Shown here: one piece after another, positions 12,001 to 23,656 of the stretch
Position numbering within the stretch: position 1 is the first letter of the stretch
How the letters are laid out: each line of letters starts with the position of its first letter
Origin: Crossaster papposus
Taxonomy: Eukaryota; Echinodermata; Asteroidea; Velatida; Solasteridae
Direction: 5' to 3'
Assembly: GCA_037893245.1 (NCBI GenBank)
Contig: JBAIAA010000865.1
Span: 1,426,001 to 1,490,000, forward strand
Length of the DNA stretch: 64,000 bases
The notes under the pieces: model-generated
What the model saw: only the letters and a program-made list of their open reading frames with translations
The model's database searches: none
What the model was told of the DNA's origin: nothing
Translations under genes and position numbers: made by a program

Positions 12001-13017
12001 GTAGAAGACAGAGATAGAGTATATAGACGTTTCTGATCGACACCTCACTCAGCCTGCTCAGAAGGAACAGCAAAGGTAGACGACAGAGATAGAGTATATC
12101 CAAGTGTCTCACTCAGCCTGCTCAGAAGGAACAGCAGAGGTAGAAGACAGATATAGAGTATATCCACGTGTCTGATCTACACCTCACTCAGCCTGTTCAT
12201 AAGGAACAGCAAAAGTAGAAGACAGAGATAGAGTATATCCACGTGTCTCACTCAGCCTGCTCAGAAGGAACAGCAGAGGTACAAGACAGAGATAGAGTAT
12301 ATCCACGTGTCTGATTTACACATCACTCAGCCTGCTCAGAAGGAACAACAGAGGTAGAAGACAAAGATAGAGTACATCCACGTGTCTCACTCAGTCTGCT
12401 CAGAAGGAACAGCAGAGGTAGAAGACATAGATAGAGTGTATCCACGTGTCTGATCTACACCTCACTCAGCCTGCTCAGAAGGAACAGCAGAGGTAGAAGA
12501 CAGAGATAGAGTATATCCACGTGTCTCACTCAGCCTGCTTAGAAGGAACAGCAGAGGTAGAAGATAGAGATAGAGTATATCCACGTGTCTGATCTACACC
12601 TCACTCAGCCTGCTCAGAAGGAACAGCAGAGGTAGAAGACAGAGATAGAGTATATACACGTGTCTTATCAGCCTGCTCAGAAGGAACAGCAGAGGTAGAA
12701 GACAGATATAGAGTTTATCCACGTGTCTGATATACACCTCACTCAGCCTGCTCACAAGGAACAGCAGAGGTAGAAGACAGAGATAGAGTATATCCACGTG
12801 TCTCACTCAGCCTGCTCAGAAGGAACAGCAGAGGTAGAAGATAGAGATAGAGTATATCCACGTGTCTGATCTACACCTCACTCAGCCTGCTCAGAAGGAA
12901 CAGCAGGGGTAGAAGACAGAGATAGAGTATATAGACGTTTCTGATCGACACCTCACTCAGCCTGCTCAGAAGGAACAGCAAAGGTAGACGACAGAGATAG
13001 AGTATATCCAAGTGTCT
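9056..13017 (+). repeat. 3962 bp HOR unit, copy 1
   Basis: Unit starts here and at 13018 are 3962 bp apart, and marks stay in register. The CCCCAC cassette is at 9195 and 13157, the CTCTCTCAGCTTG block follows 9472 and 13434, CACAAGG is at 11821 and 15783, GTATATAGACG at 12019 and 15981, and GATTTACACAT at 12313 and 16275. This copy has an S+L pair near 10861-10999 (GTACAAT, then GATAGAATATATCC) that copy 2 lacks. Confidence 0.9.
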
Positions 13018-16000
13018 CACTCAGCCTGCTCAGAAGGAACAGCAGAGGTAGAAGACATAGATAGAGTGTATCCACGTGTCTGATCTACACCTCACTCAGC
13101 CTGCTCAGAAGGAACAACAGAGGTAGAAGACAGAGATATAGTATATCCACGTGTCTGATCTACACCCCACTCAGCCTGCTCAGAAGGAACAGCAGAGGTA
13201 GAAGACAGAGATAGAGTATATCCACGTGTCTTATCAGCCTGCTCAGAAGGAACAGCAGAGGTAGAAGACAGAGACAGAGTATATCCACGTGTCTCACTCA
13301 GCCTGCTCAGAAGGAACAGCAGAGGTAGAACACAGAGATATAGTATATCCCCGTGTCTGATTTACACTTCACTCAGCCTGTTCATAAGGAACAGCAGAGG
13401 TAGAAGACAGAGATATAGTATATCCACGTGTCTCACTCAGCCTGCTCAGAAGGAACAGCAGAAGTAGAAGACAGAGATAGAGTATATCCACGTGTCTGAT
13501 CTACACCTCTCTCAGCTTGCTCAGAAGGAGCAGCAGAGGTAGAAGACAGAGATAGAGTATATCCACGTGTCTCACTCAGCCTGCTCAGAAGAAACAACAG
13601 AGGTAGAAGACAGAGATAGAGTATATCCACGTGTCTGATATACACCTCACTCAGCCTGCTCAGAAGGAACAGCAGAGGTAGAAGACAGAGATAGAGTATA
13701 TCCACGTGTCTCACTCAGCCTGCTCAGAAGGAACAGCAGAGGTAGAAGACAGAGATAGTGTTTATCCACGTGTCTCACTCAGCCTGCTCAGAAGGAACAG
13801 CAGAGGTAGAAGACAGAGATAGAGTATATCCACGTGTCTGATATACACCTCACTCAGCCTGCTCAGAAGGAACAGCAGAGGTAGAAGACAAATATAGAGT
13901 ATATCCACGTGTCTGATCTACACCTCACTCAGCCTGCTCAGAAGGAACAGCAGAGGTAGAAGACAAAGATAGAGTATATCCACGTGTCTGATCTACACCT
14001 CACTCAGCCTGCTCAGAAGGAACAGCAGAGGTAGAAGACGGACATAGAGTATATCCACGTGTCTCACTCAGCCTGCTCAGAAGGAACAGCAGAGGTAGAA
14101 GACAGAGATAGAGTATATCCACGTGTCTCACTCAGCCTGTTCAGAAGGAACAGCAGAGGTAAAAGACAGAGATAGAGTATATCCATGTGTCTCACTCAGC
14201 CTGCTCAGAAGGAACAGCAGAGGTAGAAGACATAGATAGAGTGTATCCACGTGTCTGATCTACACCTCACTCAGCCTACTCAGAAGGAACAGCAGAGGTA
14301 GAAGACAGAGATAGAGTATATCCACGTGTCTCACTCAGCCTGTTCAGAAGGAACAGCAGAGGTAAAAGACAGAGATAGAGTATATCCATGTGTCTCACTC
14401 AGCCTGCTCAGAAGGAACAGCAGAGGTAGAAGACATAGATAGAGTGTATCCACGTGTCTGATCTACACCTCACTCAGCCTGCTCAGAAGGAACAGCAGAG
14501 GTAGAAGACAGAGATAGAGTATATCCACGTGTCTGATCTACACCTCACTCAGCCTGCTCACCAGGAACAGCAGAGGTAGAAGACAGAGATAGAGTATATC
14601 CACGTGTCTCACTCAGCCTGCTGAGAAGGAACAGCAGAGGTAGAAGATAGAGATAGAGTATATCCACGTGTCTGATCTACACCTCACTCAGCCTGTTCAG
14701 AAGGAACAGCAGAGGTAGAAGACAGAGATAGAGTATATCCACGTGTCTTATTAGCATGCTCAGAAGGAACAGCAGAGGTAGAAGACAGAGATAGAGTATA
14801 TCCACGTGTCTGATCTACACCTCACTCAGCCTGCTCAGAAGGAACAGCAGAGGTAGAAGACAAAGATAGAGTATATCCACGTGTCTGATCTACACCTCAC
14901 TCAGCCTGCTCAGAAGGAACAGCAGAGGTAGAAGACGGAGATAGAGTATATCCACGTGTCTCACTCAGCCTGCTCAGAAGGAACAGCAGAGGTAGAAGAC
15001 ATAGATAGAGTGTATCCACGTGTCTGATCTACACCTCACTCAGCCTGCTCAGAAGGAACAGCAGAGGTAGAAGACAGAGATAGAGTATATCCACGTGTCT
15101 GATCTACACCTCACTCAGCCTGCTCACAAGGAACAGCAGAGGTAGAAGACAGAGATAGAGTATATCCACGTGTCTCACTCAGCCTGCTTAGAAGGAACAG
15201 CAGAGGTAGAAGATAGAGATAGAGTATATCCACGTGTCTGATCTACACCTCACTCAGCCTGCTCAGAAGGAACAGCAGAGGTAGAAGACAGAGATAGAGT
15301 ATATCCACGTGTCTTATTAGCCTGCTCAGAAGGAACAGCAGAGGTAGAAGACAGAGATAGAGTATATCCACGTGTCTCACTCAGCCTGTTCAGAAGGAAC
15401 AGCAGAGGTAAAAGACAGAGATAGAGTATAACCAGTTGTCTCACTCAGCCTGCTCAGAATGAACAGCAGAGGTAGAAGACATAGATAGAGTGTATCCACG
15501 TGTCTGATCTACACCTCACTCAGCCTGCTCAGAGGGAACAGCAGAGGTAGAAGACAGAGATAGAGTATATCCACGTGTCTCACTCAGCCTGCTTAGAAGG
15601 AACAGCAGAGGTAGAAGATAGAGATAGAGTATATCCACGTGTCTGATCTACACCTCACTCAGCCTGCTCAGAAGGAACAGCAGAGGTAGAAGACAGAGAT
15701 AGAGTATATACACGTGTCTTATCAGCCTGCTCAGAAGGAACAGCAGAGGTAGAAGACAGATATAGAGTTTATCCACGTGTCTGATCTACACCTCACTCAG
15801 CCTGCTCACAAGGAACAGCAGAGGTAGAAGACAGAGATAGAGTATATCCACGTGTCTCACTCAGCCTGCTCAGAAGGAACAGCAGAGGTAGAAGATAGAG
15901 ATAGAGTATATCCACGTGTCTGATCTACACCTCACTCAGCCTGCTCAGAAGGAACAGCAGGGGTAGAAGACAGAGATAGAGTATATAGACGTTTTTGATC

Positions 16001-16979
16001 GACACCTCACTCAGCCTGCTCAGAAGGAACAGCAAAGGTAGACGACAGAGATAGAGTATATCCAAGTGTCTCACTCAGCCTGCTCAGAAGGAACAGCAGA
16101 GGTAGAAGACAGATATAGAGTATATCCACGTGTCTGATCTACACCTCACTCAGCCTGTTCATAAGGAACAGCAAAAGTAGAAGACAGAGATAGAGTATAT
16201 CCACGTGTCTCACTCAGCCTGCTCAGAAGGAACAGCAGAAGTACAAGACAGAGATAGAGTATATCCACGTGTCTGATTTACACATCACTCAGCCTGCTCA
16301 GAAGGAACAACAGAGGTAGAAGACAAAGATAGAGTACATCCACGTGTCTCACTCAGTCTGCTCAGAAGGAACAGCAGAGGTAGAAGACATAGATAGAGTG
16401 TATCCACGTGTCTGATCTACACCTCACTCAGCCTGCTCAGAAGGAACAGCAGAGGTAGAAGACAGAGATAGAGTATATCCACGTGTCTCACTCAGCCTGC
16501 TTAGAAGGAACAGCAGAGGTAGAAGATAGAGATAGAGTATATCCACGTGTCTGATATACACCTCACTCAGCCTGCTCAGAAGGAACAGCAGAGGTAGAAG
16601 ACAGAGATAGAGTATATACACGTGTCTTATCAGCCTGCTCAGAAGGAACAGCAGAGGTAGAAGACAGATATAGAGTTTATCCACGTGTCTGATATACACC
16701 TCACTCAGCCTGCTCACAAGGAACAGCAGAGGTAGAAGACAGAGATAGAGTATATCCACGTGTCTCACTCAGCCTGCTCAGAAGGAACAGCAGAGGTAGA
16801 AGATAGAGATAGAGTATATCCACGTGTCTGATCTACACCTCACTCAGCCTGCTCAGAAGGAACAGCAGGGGTAGAAGACAGAGATAGAGTATATAGACGT
16901 TTCTGATCGACACCTCACTCAGCCTGCTCAGAAGGAACAGCAAAGGTAGACGACAGAGATAGAGTATATCCAAGTGTCT
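13018..16979 (+). repeat. 3962 bp HOR unit, copy 2
   Basis: This is the second tandem copy at 3962 bp. It lacks the 139 bp GTACAAT/GATAGAAT pair of copy 1, but has its own 139 bp L+S pair near 14537-14675 (CACCAGG, then GCTGAGAAGG). The two changes cancel, which keeps the period. A private change is GTTTTTGATCG near 15991. The last monomer before 16980 is the GATCGACACC L. Confidence 0.9.
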
Positions 16980-17951
16980 CACTCAGCCTGCTCAGAAGGA
17001 ACAGCAGAGGTAGAAGACAGATATAGAGTATATCCACGTGTCTGATCTACACCTCACTCAGCCTGTTCATAAGGAACAGCAAAAGTAGAAGACAGAGATA
17101 GAGTATATCCACGTGTCTCACTCAGCCTGCTCAGAAGGAACAGCAGAGGTACAAGACAGAGATAGAGTATATCCACGTGTCTGATTTACACATCACTCAG
17201 CCTGCTCAGAAGGAACAACAGAGGTAGAAGACAAAGATAGAGTACATCCACGTGTCTCACTCAGTCTGCTCAGAAGGAACAGCAGAGGTAGAAGACATAG
17301 ATAGAGTGTATCCACGTGTCTGATCTACACCTCACTCAGCCTGCTCAGAAGGAACAACAGAGGTAGAAGACAGAGATATAGTATATCCACGTGTCTGATC
17401 TACACCCCACTCAGCCTGCTCAGAAGGAACAGCAGAGGTAGAAGACAGAGATAGAGTATATACACGTGTCTTATCAGCCTGCTCAGAAGGAACAGCAGAG
17501 GTAGAAGACAGAGAGAGAGTATATCCACGTGTCTCACTCAGCCTGCTCAGAAGGAACAGCAGAGGTAGAACACAGAGATATAGTATATCCCCGTGTCTGA
17601 TTTACACTTCACTCAGCCTGTTCATAAGGAACAGCAGAGGTAGAAGACAGAGATATAGTATATCCACGTGTCTCACTCAGCCTGCTCAGAAGGAACAGCA
17701 GAAGTAGAAGACAGAGATAGAGTATATCCACGTGTCTGATCTACACCTCTCTCAGCTTGCTCAGAAGGAGCAGCAGAGGTAGAAGACAGAGATAGAGTAT
17801 ATCCACGTGTCTCACTCAGCCTGCTCAGAAGGAACAGCAGAGGTAGAAGATAGAGATAGAGTATATCCACGTGTCTGATCTACACCTCACTCAGCCTGCT
17901 CAGAAGGAACAGCAGAGGTAGAAGACGGATATAGAGTATATCCACGTGTCT
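16980..17951 (+). repeat. Junction mosaic
   Basis: Bases 16980 to about 17330 repeat 16072 to about 16422 at an offset of 908 bp. From 17258 to 17812 the order matches 9056-9610 at an offset of 8202 bp, including the CCCCAC cassette and CTCTCTCAGCTTG. At 17813 it switches to a GATAG S, then a GACGGATATAG L. These switches look like successive exchange breakpoints. There is no gene. Confidence 0.8.
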
Positions 17952-19479
17952 CACTCAGCCTGCTCAGAAGGAACAGCAGAGGTAGAAGACAGAGATAGTG
18001 TTTATCCACGTGTCTCACTCAGCCTGCTCAGAAGGAACAGCAGAGGTAGAAGACAGAGATAGAGTATATCCACGTGTCTGATATACACCTCACTCAGCCT
18101 GCTCAGAAGGAACAGCAGAGGTAGAAGACAAATATAGAGTGTATCCACGTGTCTGATCTACACCTCACTCAGCCTGCTCAGAAGGAACAGCAGAGGTAGA
18201 AGACAGAGATAGAGTATATCCACGTGTCTGATCTACACCTCACTCAGCCTGCTCACAAGGAACAGCAGAGGTAGAAGACAGAGATAGAGTATATCCACGT
18301 GTCTCACTCAGCCTGCTTAGAAGGAACAGCAGAGGTAGAAGATAGAGATAGAGTATATCCACGTGTCTGATCTACACCTCACTCAGCCTGCTCAGAAGGA
18401 ACAGCAGAGGTAGAAGACGGATATAGAGTATATCCACGTGTCTCACTCAGCCTGCTCAGAAGGAACAGCAGAGGTACAATACAGATATATAGTATATCCA
18501 CGTGTCTGATCTACACCTCACTCAGCCTGCTCAGAAGGAACAGCAGAGGTAGAAGACAGAGATAGAGTATATCCACGTGTCTCACTCAGCCTGTTCAGAA
18601 GGAACAGCAGAGGTAAAAGACAGAGATAGAGTATAACCACGTGTCTCACTCAGCCTGCTCAGAAGGAACAGCAGAGGTAGAAGACATAGATAGAGTGTAT
18701 CCACGTGTCTGATCTACACCTCACTCAGCCTGCTCAGAAGGAACAGCAGAGGTAGAAGACAGAGATAGAGTATATCCACGTGTCTCACTCAGCCTGCTTA
18801 GAAGGAACAGCAGAGGTAGAAGATAGAGATAGAGTATATCCACGTGTCTGATCTACACCTCACTCAGCCTGCTCAGAAGGAACAGCAGAGGTAGAAGACA
18901 GAGATAGAGTATATACACGTGTCTTATCAGCCTGCTCAGAAGGAACAGCAGAGGTAGAAGACAGATATAGAGTTTATCCACGTGTCTGATCTACACCTCA
19001 CTCAGCCTGCTCACAAGGAACAGCAGAGGTAGAAGACAGAGATAGAGTATATCCACGTGTCTCACTCAGCCTGCTCAGAAGGAACAGCAGAGGTAGAAGA
19101 TAGAGGTAGAGTATATCCACGTGTCTGATCTACACCTCACTCAGCCTGCTCAGAAGGAACAGCAGGGGTAGAAGACAGAGATAGAGTATATAGACGTTTC
19201 TGATCGACACCTCACTCAGCCTGCTCAGAAGGAACAGCAAAGGTAGACGACAGAGATAGAGTATATCCAAGTGTCTCACTCAGCCTGCTCAGAAGGAACA
19301 GCAGAGGTAGAAGACAGATATAGAGTATATCCACGTGTCTGATCTACACCTCACTCAGCCTGTTCATAAGGAACAGCAAAAGTAGAAGACAGAGATAGAG
19401 TATATCCACGTGTCTCACTCAGCCTGCTCAGAAGGAACAGCAGAGGTACAAGACAGAGATAGAGTATATCCACGTGTCT
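17952..19479 (+). repeat. Displaced fourth copy of most of the 1742 bp HOR
   Basis: From the GATAGTGTTTATCC S at 17952 to the GTACAAG S at 19416-19479, the monomer order matches 3969-5496 at a constant offset of 13983 bp, with no monomer gained or lost. One private change is GATAGAGGTAG near 19100. Two copies of a 3962 bp HOR separate this copy from its three relatives. Confidence 0.9.
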
Positions 19480-22117
19480 GATTTACACATCACTCAGCCT
19501 GCTCAGAAGGAACAACAGAGGTAGAAGACAAAGATAGAGTACATCCACGTGTCTCACTCAGTCTGCTCAGAAGGAACAGCAGAGGTAGAAGACATAGATA
19601 GAGTGTATCCACGTGTCTGATCTACACCTCACTCAGCCTGCTCAGAAGGAACAACAGAGGTAGAAGACAGAGATATAGTATATCCACGTGTCTGATCTAC
19701 ACCCCACTCAGCCTGCTCAGAAGGAACAGCAGAGGTAGAAGACAGAGATAGAGTATATCCACGTGTCTTATCAGCCTGCTCAGAAGGAACAGCAGAGGTA
19801 GAAGACAGAGACAGAGTATATCCACGTGTCTCACTCAGCCTGCTCAGAAGGAACAGCAGAGGTAGAACACAGAGATATAGTATATCCCCGTGTCTGATTT
19901 ACACTTCACTCAGCCTGTTCATAAGGAACAGCAGAGGTAGAAGACAGAGATATAGTATATCCACGTGTCTCACTCGGCCTGCTCAGAAGGAACAGCAGAA
20001 GTAGAAGACAGAGATAGAGTATATCCACGTGTCTGATCTACACCTCTCTCAGCTTGCTCAGAAGGAGCAGCAGAGGTAGAAGACAGAGATAGAGTATATC
20101 CACGTGTCTCACTCAGCCTGCTCAGAAGAAACAACAGAGGTAGAAGACAGAGATAGAGTATATCCACGTGTCTGATATACACCTCACTCAGCCTGCTCAG
20201 AAGGAACAGCAGAGGTAGAAGACAGAGAAAGAGTATATCCACGTGTCTCACTCAGCCTGCTCAGAAGGAACAGCAGAGGTAGAAGACAGAGATAGTGTTT
20301 ATCCACGTGTCTCACTCAGCCTACTCAGAAGGAACAGCAGAGGTAGAAGACAGAGATAGAGTATATCCACGTGTCTGATATACACCTCACTCAGCCTGCT
20401 CAGAAGGAACAGCAGAGGTAGAAGACAAATATAGAGTATATCCACGTGTCTGATCTACACCTCACTCAGCCTGCTCAGAAGGAACAGCAGAGGTAGAAGA
20501 CAAAGATAGAGTATATCCACGTGTCTGATCTACACCTCACTCAGCCTGCTCAGAAGGAACAGCAGAGGTAGAAGACGGACATAGAGTATATCCACGTGTC
20601 TCACTCAGCCTGCTCAGAAGGAACAGCAGAGGTAGAAGACAGAGATAGAGTATATCCACGTGTCTCACTCAGCCTGTTCAGAAGGAACAGCAGAGGTAAA
20701 AGACAGAGATAGAGTATATCCATGTGTCTCACTCAGCCTGCTCAGAAGGAACAGCAGAGGTAGAAGACATAGATAGAGTGTATCCACGTGTCTGATCTAC
20801 ACCTCACTCAGCCTGCTCAGAAGGAACAGCAGAGGTAGAAGACAGAGATAGAGTATATCCACGTGTCTCACTCAGCCTGTTCAGAAGGAACAGCAGAGGT
20901 AAAAGACAGAGATAGAGTATATCCATGTGTCTCACTCAGCCTGCTCAGAAGGAACAGCAGAGGTAGAAGACATAGATAGAGTGTATCCACGTGTCTGATC
21001 TACACCTCACTCAGCCTGCTCAGAAGGAACAGCAGAGGTAGAAGACAGAGATAGAGTATATCCACGTGTCTGATCTACACCTCACTCAGCCTGCTCACAA
21101 GGAACAGCAGAGGTAGAAGACAGAGATAGAGTATATCCACGTGTCTCACTCAGCCTGCTGAGAAGGAACAGCAGAGGTAGAAGATAGAGATAGAGTATAT
21201 CCACGTGTCTGATCTACACCTCACTCAGCCTGTTCAGAAGGAACAGCAGAGGTAGAAGACAGAGATAGAGTATATCCACGTGTCTTATTAGCCTGCTCAG
21301 AAGGAACAGCAGAGGTAGAAGACAGAGATAGAGTATATCCACGTGTCTGATCTACACCTCACTCAGCCTGCTCAGAAGGAACAGCAGAGGTAGAAGACAA
21401 AGATAGAGTATATCCACGTGTCTGATCTACACCTCACTCAGCCTGCTCAGAAGGAACAGCAGAGGTAGAAGACGGAGATAGAGTATATCCACGTGTCTCA
21501 CTCAGCCTGCTCAGAAGGAACAGCAGAGGTACAATACAGATATATAGTATATCCACGTGTCTGATCTACACCTCACTCAGCCTGCTCAGAAGGAACAGCA
21601 GAGGTAGAAGACAGAGATAGAATATATCCACGTGTCTCACTCAGCCTGCTCAGAAGGAACAGCAGAGGTAGAAGACATAGATAGAGTGTATCCACGTGTC
21701 TGATCTACACCTCACTCAGCCTGCTCAGAAGGAACAGCAGAGGTAGAAGACAGAGATAGAGTATATCCACGTGTCTGATCTACACCTCACTCAGCCTGCT
21801 CACAAGGAACAGCAGAGGTAGAAGACAGAGATAGAGTATATCCACGTGTCTCACTCAGCCTGCTTAGAAGGAACAGCAGATGTAGAAGATAGAGATAGAG
21901 TATATCCACGTGTCTGATCTACACCTCACTCAGCCTGCTCAGAAGGAACAGCAGGGGTAGAAGACAGAGATAGAGTATATCCACGTGTCTTATTAGCCTG
22001 CTCAGAAGGAACAGCAGAGGTAGAAGACAGAGATAGAGTATATCCACGTGTCTCACTCAGCCTGTTCAGAAGGAACAGCAGAGGTAAAAGACAGAGATAG
22101 AGTATAACCAGTTGTCT
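19480..22117 (+). repeat. Copy of the 8981-11480 module
   Basis: With the S at 19416, this block follows 8917 onward at an offset of 10499 bp (GATTTACACAT at 19480, CTCTCTCAGCTTG block after 19971). After about 21070 the offset is 10638 bp. The 139 bp step is an inserted L+S pair (CACAAGG at 21073, GCTGAGAAGG at 21148). A private change is CACTCGGCC near 19976. The module ends with the TATTAG unit at 21989 and the GTTCAG S with GTATAACCAGTTG. Confidence 0.88.
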
Positions 22118-23656
22118 CACTCAGCCTGCTCAGAAGGAACAGCAGAAGTAGAAGACAGAGATAGAGTATATCCACGTGTCTGATATACACCTCTCTCAGC
22201 TTGCTCAGAAGGAGCAGCAGAGGTAGAAGACAGAGATAGAGTATATCCACGTGTCTCACTCAGCCTGCTCAGAAGAAACATCAGAGGTAGAAGACAGAGA
22301 TAGAGTATATCCACGTGTCTGATATACACCTCACTCAGCCTGCTCAGAAGGAACAGCAGAGGTAGAAGACAGAGATAGAGTATATCCACGTGTCTCACTC
22401 AGCCTGCTCAGAAGGAACAGCAGAGGTAGAAGACAGAGATAGTGTTTATCCACGTGTCTCACTCAGCCTGCTCAGAAGGAACAGCAGAGGTAGAAGACAG
22501 AGATAGAGTATATCCACGTGTCTCATATACACCTCACTCAGCCTGCTCAGAAGGAACAGCAGAGGTAGAAGACAAATATAGAGTATATCCACGTGTCTGA
22601 TCTACACCTCACTCAGCCTGCTCAGAAGGAACAGCAGAGGTAGAAGACAAAGATAGAGTATATCCACGTGTCTGATCTACACCTCACTCAGCCTGCTCAG
22701 AAGGAACAGCAGAGGTAGAAGACGGACATAGAGTATATCCACGTGTCTCACTCAGCCTGCTCAGAAGGAACAGCAGAGGTACAATACAGATATATAGTAT
22801 ATCCACGTGTCTGATCTACACCTCACTCAGCCTGCTCAGAAGGAACAGCAGAGGTAGAAGACAGAGATAGAGTATATCCACGTGTCTCACTCAGCCTGTT
22901 CAGAAGGAACAGCAGAGGTAAAAGACAGAGATAGAGTATATCCATGTGTCTCACTCAGCCTGCTCAGAAGGAACAGCAGAGGTAGAAGACATAGATAGAG
23001 TGTATCCACGTGTCTGATCTACACCTCACTCAGCCTGCTCAGAAGGAACAGCAGAGGTAGAAGACAGAGATAGAGTATATCCACGTGTCTGATCTACACC
23101 TCACTCAGCCTGCTCACAAGGAACAGCAGATGTAGAAGACAGAGATAGAGTATATCCACGTGTCTCACTCAGCCTGCTGAGAAGGAACAGCAGAGGTAGA
23201 AGATAGAGATAGAGTATATCCACGTGTCTGATCTACACCTCACTCAGCCTGTTCAGAAGGAACAGCAGAGGTAGAAGACATAGATAGAGTGTATCCACGT
23301 GTCTGATCTACACCTCACTCAGCCTGCTCAGAAGGAACAGCAGAGGTAGAAGACAGAGATAGAGTATATCCACGTGTCTGATCTACACCTCACTCAGCCT
23401 GCTCACAAGGAACAGCAGATGTAGAAGACAGAGATAGAGTATATCCACGTGTCTCACTCAGCCTGCTGAGAAGGAACAGCAGAGGTAGAAGATAGAGATA
23501 GAGTATATCCACGTGTCTGATCTACACCTCACTCAGCCTGTTCAGAAGGAACAGCAGAGGTAGAAGACAGAGATAGAGTATATCCACGTGTCTTATTAGC
23601 CTGCTCAGAAGGAACAGCAGAGGTAGAAGACAGAGATAGAGTATATCCACGTGTCT
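22118..23656 (+). repeat. Tandem copy of the ~2.15 kb module
   Basis: The module starting at 19971 restarts here at an offset of 2147 bp: GATAGTGTTT at 20291 and 22438, GACGGAC at 20574 and 22721. The module runs to about 24361. Private marks are AGAAACATCAG near 22274 and AGCAGATGTAG near 23127 and 23416. It contains a local 289 bp duplication (23016-23593). From 23657 it is also copy 1 of the next HOR. Confidence 0.85.
23016..23593 (+). repeat. Local 289 bp tandem duplication
   Basis: Four monomers (L, L with CACAAGG and AGATGTAG, S with GCTGAGAAGG, L with GTTCAG; 75+75+64+75 = 289 bp) occur at 23016-23304 and again at 23305-23593. The last L of the first copy carries CATAG and GTGTATCC. 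The last L of the second carries the plain GACAGAG form, which places the exchange inside that monomer. Confidence 0.88.
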
